Assembly: GCA_003451355.1 (NCBI GenBank)
Contig: DMDX01000006.1
Coordinates: 1 to 7,506, forward strand
From: Cryomorphaceae bacterium
GTDB lineage: Bacteria > Bacteroidota > Bacteroidia > Flavobacteriales > Schleiferiaceae
Reading direction: 5' to 3'
DNA: 7,506 nt
Shown: positions 1 to 4,974 of the stretch, piece by piece
How positions within the stretch are numbered: the first letter of the stretch is position 1
Layout of the letters: every line of letters starts with the position of its first letter
The notes under the pieces: generated by a model
Database searches by the model: none
Seen by the model: the letters and a program-made list of their open reading frames with translations, nothing else
Told to the model about the DNA's origin: nothing
Program-made: the position numbers and the translations under genes

Positions 1-2486
1 CCACGGGGGGCTCCTCCATTGCGGTTGCCGCCGTTGCGGTTGCCACCTTCGCCACGGGGGCGATCTTCACGGGCTGGACGCTCAGCGCGATCCTCGCCAC
101 GGTCCTCGCGTGCTGGACGCTCTTCGCGCTCCTCGCCACGGGGACGACTACGCTCGCTACGGGCACGATCATCACGTGACTCGCTGCCCTCTACGGGGTT
201 AACTTGCTCGCCTTCGCCACCCTCAGCACGCTCTTCGCGGGCTGGGCGCTGGCTGCGGGGTCCGCGGTCGCGGCCACCTTCGCGGCCACCACGGTCTCCA
301 CGGTCGCCGCGGGGCTCGCGGGGTCCGCGCTCCTCACGTGGACGCTCTTCGCGCTCAACGTAGCCTTCGGGCTTCTCAAGCAGCGCCTTGCGCGACAAGC
401 GGAGCTTGCCCTTATCGTCAATGCTCAACAGCTTCACCTGAACGCGGTCGCCCTCTTGGTAGAGGTCGCCGGGGTTCTCGACGCGCTTCCAGTCCATTTC
501 TGAAACGTGGAGCAGGCCTTCGGTTCCGCGGCCGATTTCAACGAACACACCAAAGGTCTGTACGCCGCGAACGACGCCTTCGTACACTTTGTCAACCTCA
601 GGGATGAAGCAGATTCCGCGAACGATTTCTTCGGCGCGCTTCATACCCACTGGGTCGATACCGCTGATTTCTACGCGGCCCACGTCGCCCACCTCTTCGA
701 TGGTGATGGTGGTTCCGGTCTCAGCTTGAATGCCTTGAATGACTTTACCGCCGGGTCCGATAACACCGCCAATGAAGTTCTTTGGAATTTCAAGACGCAC
801 CATTTTCGGAGCGTGGGGCTTCAACTCAACGCGAACGTTGGGCATGGCCTCAAGCATTTTGCCGAGGATGTGTGCGCGGCCTTCGCGGGCTTGATTCAGG
901 GCTTGCTCCATGATTTCGAAGCTCAGGCCTTGAATTTTGATGTCCATCTGGCACGCGGTGATGCCGTTGGCAGTACCCGTTACCTTGAAGTCCATGTCGC
1001 CGAGGTGGTCTTCGTCACCCAAGATGTCGCTCAGTACGGCGAACTTGCCCGTTTCGGGGTTGGTGATGAGGCCCATTGCGATTCCGCTCACCGGACGGGT
1101 GATGGGAATACCTGCGTCCATAAGGGCGAGGGTTCCGGCACATACCGTTGCCATTGAGCTTGATCCATTTGACTCGAGAATGTCAGAAACCACGCGAATG
1201 GTGTAGGCATTTTCGGCCGGAATCATCATTTTCAAGGCGCGCTGGGCGAGGTTACCGTGGCCGATTTCGCGGCGGCTGGTTCCGCGCAGCATACGCGCTT
1301 CACCCGTTGAGAACGGAGGGAAGTTGTAGTGCAGGTAGAAGCGCTCGTCACCCATGTAGGTGGCAGCGTCGATGCGGTTGCTGTCCAAGGCCGTACCCAG
1401 GGTAACGGTCGTGAACGACTGCGTTTCGCCGCGTGTGAACAGAGCACAACCGTGCGGGCCAGGAAGCACGTCCGTCTCGCACCAAATGGGGCGGATTTCG
1501 GTAGTGCTACGGCCGTCGAGGCGGGTTCCGTTTTCAAGAATTTGGTTGCGCATCGCGTGGTACTCTACCTCGTGGTAGTACACCTTGGCGAGTGAACCGT
1601 GCTGAGCCAGCTCTTCTTCAGTCAAGGTCGCGGCAAAGGCCGTGTACACCTCTTTGAATGCGGCGCTGCGCTCGGTTTTGTTGGTCAACTTGCGGCCGGC
1701 AACTTCGAATGCACCTGCGTAGGTGGCATCCCATACGCGCTTCTTGAGGTCGGCGTTGTGGGTCTCGTGGCTGTAGGTGCGCTTGGGGTTTGCGCCTTCG
1801 ACCTGAGCGGCTAGGGCAAGCTGAGCAGCAACCTGAACTTTGATCGCTTCGTGGGCGACGCGAATGGCCTCAAGCATTTCGGCTTCAGACACTTCGTTCA
1901 TTTCACCTTCAACCATCACTACGCTGTCAGCTGAAGCACCGATCATCATTTCGATGTCGGCCTCTTCGATTTGTGCGGGGCTTGGGTTGATGATGAATTC
2001 GCCTGCAACGCGTGCAACGCGAACTTCTGAAATGGGTCCGTTGAACGGAACATCGCTCACCGCAAGAGCGGCAGAGGCAGCTAGGCCAGCAAGACTGTCG
2101 GCAGCAACATCTTGGTCAAACGACAGCAAGGTGATGATGACTTGGGTCTCAGCGTGGTAGTCCTCAGGAAAGAGGGGGCGAAGTACGCGGTCGACCAGAC
2201 GGGCCACGAGGATCTCGCGGTCGCTTGGGCGGCCTTCACGCTTCAAAAATCCACCTGGAACACGTCCAGCTGATGCGAATTTCTCTTTGTATTCCACGGT
2301 CAGCGGCATGAAGTCCACACCTTCGCGGGCTTCAGGTGCCGAAACGACGGTTGCCAAAAGTGCGGTTCCGCCGCAGCGAACCAGGACCGATCCATCGGCC
2401 TGGCGGGCCATGCGGCCCGTTTCAATAGTGATGGTACGACCATCGGCGAGTGTGATCTCTTGGATCACGGGTAGGGGAGCTTTCAT
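1..2486 (-). CDS. pnp: Polynucleotide phosphorylase (PNPase), 3' end cut by window edge
   Basis: PNPase degrades RNA 3'-to-5' by phosphorolysis, releasing nucleoside diphosphates, in the cytoplasm as a trimer. I translated the frame by hand from the ATG at 2486; it stays open to base 1 (828 codons, no stop seen). The N-terminal RNase PH domain has motifs such as FASAGRVPGGF and RLVDRVLRPLFPEDY. The second, catalytic RNase PH domain has SNGSSSMA (residues 439-446) and GDEDHLGDMDFK, with Asp491 and Asp497 matching the E. coli catalytic Asp486/Asp492. The KH domain has its GPGG loop at 577-580, and the S1 domain spans about 632-703. The usual protein is about 700-750 residues; here a tail of at least 119 Arg/Glu/Gly-rich residues follows the S1 domain. 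The start is supported by MKAPLPVIQEITLADGR, which fits family N-termini. It lies 95 bases after rpsO, the common bacterial order, with no TAnnTTTG promoter seen between them, so cotranscription is likely. Confidence 0.97.
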   Translation of the reverse strand, partial: MKAPLPVIQEITLADGRTITIETGRMARQADGSVLVRCGGTALLATVVSAPEAREGVDFMPLTVEYKEKFASAGRVPGGFLKREGRPSDREILVARLVDRVLRPLFPEDYHAETQVIITLLSFDQDVAADSLAGLAASAALAVSDVPFNGPISEVRVARVAGEFIINPSPAQIEEADIEMMIGASADSVVMVEGEMNEVSEAEMLEAIRVAHEAIKVQVAAQLALAAQVEGANPKRTYSHETHNADLKKRVWDATYAGAFEVAGRKLTNKTERSAAFKEVYTAFAATLTEEELAQHGSLAKVYYHEVEYHAMRNQILENGTRLDGRSTTEIRPIWCETDVLPGPHGCALFTRGETQSFTTVTLGTALDSNRIDAATYMGDERFYLHYNFPPFSTGEARMLRGTSRREIGHGNLAQRALKMMIPAENAYTIRVVSDILESNGSSSMATVCAGTLALMDAGIPITRPVSGIAMGLITNPETGKFAVLSDILGDEDHLGDMDFKVTGTANGITACQMDIKIQGLSFEIMEQALNQAREGRAHILGKMLEAMPNVRVELKPHAPKMVRLEIPKNFIGGVIGPGGKVIQGIQAETGTTITIEEVGDVGRVEISGIDPVGMKRAEEIVRGICFIPEVDKVYEGVVRGVQTFGVFVEIGRGTEGLLHVSEMDWKRVENPGDLYQEGDRVQVKLLSIDDKGKLRLSRKALLEKPEGYVEREERPREERGPREPRGDRGDRGGREGGRDRGPRSQRPAREERAEGGEGEQVNPVEGSESRDDRARSERSRPRGEEREERPAREDRGEDRAERPAREDRPRGEGGNRNGGNRNGGAPR
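12..47 (-). repeat. GGNRN tandem peptide repeat in the PNPase tail
   Basis: The reading frame encodes GGNRNGGNRNGG, a 15-base-period tandem repeat (units at about 27-41 and 12-26). Glycine-rich arginine repeats of this kind resemble RGG-type RNA-binding tails. The likeness is compositional only; no fold is implied. Confidence 0.7.
60..122 (-). repeat. Duplicated ERPAREDR peptide in the PNPase tail
   Basis: The octapeptide ERPAREDR is encoded twice, at 99-122 and 60-83, separated by the five residues GEDRA. The two DNA copies differ at five of 24 positions, and every difference is at a third codon position, so the peptides are identical. A related copy, QRPAREER, lies further upstream in the tail (228-251). 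The repeat is coding and part of the low-complexity tail, not a mobile or CRISPR-type repeat. Confidence 0.8.
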
Positions 2487-2525
2487 CTTCTCAATTTCGA
2501 ATTAATGGGGCCTCGTTTAGGAACA

Positions 2526-2558
2526 GCAAAAGGCAACCCTTTTGGGGATTGCCTTTGC
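2526..2558 (-). terminator. Hairpin between rpsO and pnp (partial terminator or processing site)
   Basis: On the transcribed strand AAAGGCAA pairs with TTGCCTTT (8 bp), extended by CCC/GGG across a two-base bulge and closed by an AAAA loop. The 3' arm ends in TTTT followed by GCTGTT, so the U-run is short and partly inside the stem. This fits a leaky rpsO terminator or an RNase cleavage site of the kind known in the E. coli rpsO-pnp spacer. The structure is near-symmetric and would also form on the other strand. Its role is inferred. Confidence 0.55.
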
Positions 2559-2565
2559 GTATAAA

Positions 2566-2579
2566 TCGTTCGAAAACGA
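2566..2579 (-). other. Small TTCG-loop hairpin just after the rpsO stop
   Basis: Two bases after the rpsO TAA, the transcript reads TCGTT-TTCG-AACGA: a perfect 5-bp stem (six with a G-U pair) closed by a UUCG tetraloop, followed by TTTA. The closing pair is U-A rather than the C-G of the very stable cUUCGg loop. With the larger hairpin just downstream it makes a tandem structured spacer. It may protect the rpsO 3' end, but that is inference. Confidence 0.45.
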
Positions 2580-2581
2580 CC

Positions 2582-2851
2582 TTACTTACGGAGGCCGAGT
2601 TTTTCGACAATCGCACGGTAGCGGTTAATCTCAGTGCTTTGCAAGTAGTCCAGAAGGCTACGTCGCTTGCCGACCAAGCGTACTAGTGAACGCTCAGTGT
2701 TAAAATCCTTACGGTTCTTCTTCAAGTGCTCCGTAAGGTGGTTGATACGATAGGTAAATAGTGCGATTTGGCCTTCAGCCGTTCCGGTATCTTCAGAAGA
2801 TTTACCGTGTGTGCCGAAGATTTCGCGTTTCTTTTCAGAATTTAAGTACAT
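2582..2851 (-). CDS. rpsO: 30S ribosomal protein S15
   Basis: S15 is a primary-binding protein of the small ribosomal subunit; it binds the central domain of 16S rRNA and contributes to a bridge with the large subunit. The 89-residue product is the normal length and is collinear with the family: DTGTAEGQIALFTYRI, then HLTEHLKKNRKDF, then RLVGKRRSLLDYL, ending in Lys. The N-terminus MYLNSEKKREIF fits the short Bacteroidota form, which supports the ATG at 2851. No clear Shine-Dalgarno is present (AAGG is only one base from the ATG), as is common in this phylum. The gene has its own probable promoter and a structured leader, and is followed by pnp. S15 represses its own mRNA in several bacteria through unrelated leader structures, so the leader hairpin may matter. 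Confidence 0.98.
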   Translation of the reverse strand: MYLNSEKKREIFGTHGKSSEDTGTAEGQIALFTYRINHLTEHLKKNRKDFNTERSLVRLVGKRRSLLDYLQSTEINRYRAIVEKLGLRK

Positions 2852-2886
2852 GCCTTAATCGATTTCGATGTTTGTGCTGTAAAGTT

Positions 2887-2901
2887 CCTCGACGTTCGAG
2901 G
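2887..2901 (-). promoter_or_regulatory. Hairpin in the rpsO 5' leader
   Basis: The leader RNA contains CCTCGA-ACG-TCGAGG, a perfect 6-bp stem with a 3-base loop, sitting at or just after the expected transcription start. A second short inverted repeat, ATCGAAATCGAT (2858-2869), lies seven bases before the start codon. The two share TCGA cores, so alternative pairing is conceivable. Autoregulation by S15 is inference from other bacteria. Confidence 0.45.
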
Positions 2902-2905
2902 ACTG

Positions 2906-2913
2906 CAAAGATA
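2906..2913 (-). promoter_or_regulatory. Probable rpsO promoter, -7 box TATCTTTG
   Basis: TATCTTTG matches the Bacteroidota -7 consensus TAnnTTTG exactly. It lies in the accD-rpsO gap, predicting a transcription start near 2897-2901 and a leader of about 45-50 bases. No good TTG/TTTG -33 element is seen at the usual distance; a T6 run lies just upstream. Confidence 0.6.
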
Positions 2914-2937
2914 CAAAAAATACTGAAGCGCCCGACG

Positions 2938-3804
2938 CTAGGCCTCGGCCGGAGCTTCGTTGCGCACTGCGCGCAGCCACATCGCAATGGACTGCTTGAG
3001 GTTGCGGCGCTCAGAGATTTGGTCGACAAATCCGTGCTCGAGTAAGAATTCAGAGGTCTGAAATCCTTCGGGAAGGTCCTTGCCAATCGTCTCTTTGACC
3101 ACGCGCGGACCGGCAAAACCGATGAGGGCGCCGGGTTCCGCAATGTGAATGTCGCCGAGCATCGCAAACGAAGCCGTGACACCGCCAGTGGTCGGGTCAG
3201 TGAGCACCGAAACGTAGGGAAGCCCCGCGTCGTCGAGCTGCGCCAACTTGGCTGAAGTCTTGGCCATCTGCATCAGTGAGTAGGCTGCCTCCATCATGCG
3301 GGCGCCGCCTGACTTGCTGATCATGATAAAGGGCTGCTTGTTCAGGCGGGCGTGGTCGATCGCGCGCGCAATTTTTTCGCCAACCACGGACCCCATGGAT
3401 CCGCCAATGAACTTGAAGTTCATGGCGGCGATGGTCACAGGCATTCCGTCGAGGTTGCCGGTTCCGCTGGTGAGTGCGTCGGTCAAACCCGTCTTGGCGC
3501 GGGTGGCCTTGAGGCGGTCGCTGTAGGCTTTGGTGTCGACAAACTTCAAAGGGTCAGCTGAAACCAAGTTGGCGTCGAGCTCAGTGTACTGGCCACCGTC
3601 AAAGAGAAAGCTGAAGTACTCTGCCGCGTCGATGCCGTTGTGGTGTCCGCAGTTGCCGCATACCCAAAGCTTTGCTTCGTGTTCGTCAATGTCGACCATC
3701 ACCTTGCACTTGGGGCAAAGGTGCCACAAGCCGTCGGGGCTGTCTTTTTTTTCTTCGGTCGGAGTCGTAATCGACTCCCCTTTGCGGTGAAACCATTCTG
3801 ACAT
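2938..3804 (-). CDS. accD: Acetyl-CoA carboxylase carboxyltransferase subunit beta
   Basis: AccD pairs with AccA to move the carboxyl group from carboxybiotin to acetyl-CoA, making malonyl-CoA for fatty-acid synthesis in the cytoplasm. The 288-residue product has the N-terminal C4 zinc ribbon (Cys30, Cys33, Cys49, Cys52; CPKC and CGNC) and then the crotonase-like carboxyltransferase domain: GGSMGSVVGEKIARA, SKSGGARMMEAAYSLMQM, TDPTTGGVTASFAMLGD and GFAGPRVVKETIGKDLPEGF. The reading frame extends upstream to 3873, but those residues overlap the aldolase gene and look unlike AccD; MSEWFHRKGE at 3804 is the natural start. It begins 10 bases after the aldolase stop, so the two are probably cotranscribed. 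The stop is TAG. AccA, AccB and AccC are not in the window. Confidence 0.97.
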   Translation of the reverse strand: MSEWFHRKGESITTPTEEKKDSPDGLWHLCPKCKVMVDIDEHEAKLWVCGNCGHHNGIDAAEYFSFLFDGGQYTELDANLVSADPLKFVDTKAYSDRLKATRAKTGLTDALTSGTGNLDGMPVTIAAMNFKFIGGSMGSVVGEKIARAIDHARLNKQPFIMISKSGGARMMEAAYSLMQMAKTSAKLAQLDDAGLPYVSVLTDPTTGGVTASFAMLGDIHIAEPGALIGFAGPRVVKETIGKDLPEGFQTSEFLLEHGFVDQISERRNLKQSIAMWLRAVRNEAPAEA

Positions 3805-3814
3805 AGGACGCAGA

Positions 3815-4873
3815 TTAGGCGATCGTGATCGACTCGTCCAAGTACACGTCTTGAATCGTGCGGAGCAGTTCAATGCCCTCGTTCATCGGACGCTGAAACG
3901 CCTTGCGGCCCAAGATGAGGCCTTGTCCACCTGCGCGCTTGTTGATGACCGCAGTTGCTACGGCCTCGCTGAGGTCGCTGGCACCTTTGGACTCTCCGCC
4001 CGAGTTGATCACGCCCACGCGGCCTGCGTAGCTGTTGAGCACTTGGTAGCGCGTGAGGTCAATGGGGTGGTCGCTGCTGAGGTCGGTGTAGACTTTGGGG
4101 TGGGTCTTGCCGTGCTTGGTCGCGTTGTATCCGCCGTTGTTGGTGGGGAGCTTCTGCTTGATAATGTCCGCCTGAATGGTCACGCCCAAGTGGATGGCCT
4201 GGCCAGTAAGGTCAGCTGAGGTATGGTAGTCCACGCCGTCTTGCTTGAATCCGCTGTTGCGGGTGTAGGTCCACAGTACCGTGGCCATGCCGAGCTCGCG
4301 GGCGCGCTCAAAGGCTTCTGCAACCTCGAGCAGCTGGCGGCGCGACTCTTCGGCGCCAAAGTACACGGTGGCTCCGATGGCTACGGCGCCCATGTTCCAC
4401 GCATCTTCAACGCTTCCGTACATCGTTTGGTCGTACTGGTTGGGCATCGACAAGAACTCGTTGTGGTTGATTTTAACCATAAACGGAATCTTGTGGGCGT
4501 ACTTGCGGCTCAGCATCGCGAGGCCGCCAAAGGTTGAGGCTACGGCGTTGCAGTCGGCTTCGATGGCGAGCTTAATAATGTTCTCGGGATCGAAGTAGAT
4601 TGGGTTGGGGGCGAAGCTGGCTCCGGCGCTGTGCTCGACGCCTTGGTCTACCGGAAGGATGCTGAGGTAGCCTGAGTTGCCTAGGCGACCGGTTCCGTAC
4701 AGTGTTTGAAGTGCGCGAAGCGTAGGGTTGCTGCGGTTGCTCGAGATGAAGTAGTCGTCGACAAACTTAGGCGAGGGCAGGTGCAGGTCTTCTTTGCGGA
4801 CTTTGGTGCACGTGTGCTTGAGCAGGTAGTCGGCTTGATCGCCGAGTAGGCTAACGATACGGTCGGAGGCCAT
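3815..4873 (-). CDS. fbaB: Class I fructose-bisphosphate aldolase (FbaB/DhnA type)
   Basis: This enzyme interconverts fructose 1,6-bisphosphate with dihydroxyacetone phosphate and glyceraldehyde 3-phosphate through a Schiff-base lysine, serving glycolysis and gluconeogenesis in the cytoplasm. The 352-residue product has the length of E. coli FbaB. Visible TIM-barrel motifs are LPVDQGVEH (about 73-81), MVKINHNE (132-139), ADIIKQK (235-241, whose lysines 239/241 are the best Schiff-base candidates), the phosphate-binding type loop INSGGESKG (289-297), and LILGRKAFQRP near the C-terminus. Metal-binding motifs of class II aldolases are absent. The ATG at 4873 follows a TAnnTTTG promoter by about 27 bases and has no Shine-Dalgarno. 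It leads a likely two-gene unit with accD. I have not proved which lysine is catalytic. Confidence 0.94.
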   Translation of the reverse strand: MASDRIVSLLGDQADYLLKHTCTKVRKEDLHLPSPKFVDDYFISSNRSNPTLRALQTLYGTGRLGNSGYLSILPVDQGVEHSAGASFAPNPIYFDPENIIKLAIEADCNAVASTFGGLAMLSRKYAHKIPFMVKINHNEFLSMPNQYDQTMYGSVEDAWNMGAVAIGATVYFGAEESRRQLLEVAEAFERARELGMATVLWTYTRNSGFKQDGVDYHTSADLTGQAIHLGVTIQADIIKQKLPTNNGGYNATKHGKTHPKVYTDLSSDHPIDLTRYQVLNSYAGRVGVINSGGESKGASDLSEAVATAVINKRAGGQGLILGRKAFQRPMNEGIELLRTIQDVYLDESITIA

Positions 4874-4899
4874 AAAAACGCTTTAAAATGGATGAGCTG

Positions 4900-4907
4900 C
4901 AAACCTA
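4900..4907 (-). promoter_or_regulatory. Probable fbaB-accD promoter, -7 box TAGGTTTG
   Basis: TAGGTTTG is an exact match to the Bacteroidota consensus TAnnTTTG and lies in the 101-base gap between tamL and fbaB. It predicts a leader of roughly 20 bases that is A/T-rich near the start codon. A clear -33 TTG element is not visible. Confidence 0.6.
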
Positions 4908-4974
4908 GGGAAAAATTTCTGCCCCGCCCATGCTTTGGATGGGAAGTTACCCACAGGTTAAGGCAATTAAACGC

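Noticed and set aside
60..251. Repeats at the left edge as a possible CRISPR array
   Set aside because: The repeats are short, imperfect, irregularly spaced and in frame with the pnp coding sequence, with differences confined to wobble positions between the best copies.
19..363. Arg/Ser/Pro-rich plus-strand frame at the left edge
   Set aside because: It is the mirror of the low-complexity PNPase tail; its composition follows from the repeated arginine codons on the other strand.
507..1157. Long plus-strand open frame opposite pnp (216 codons)
   Set aside because: It lies entirely antisense to well-conserved PNPase codons, and the predicted peptide has no recognisable family features. GC-rich third positions commonly leave such antisense frames open.
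2920..2939. Possible accD terminator: AGCG/CGCT stem overlapping the stop, then a T-run
   Set aside because: The stem is only 4 bp and the T6 run starts several bases later, inside the rpsO promoter region; too weak to call.
4927..4943. Possible tamL terminator: CCCAT/ATGGG stem
   Set aside because: A 5-bp stem with a 7-base loop and no directly following U-tract; it could arise by chance.
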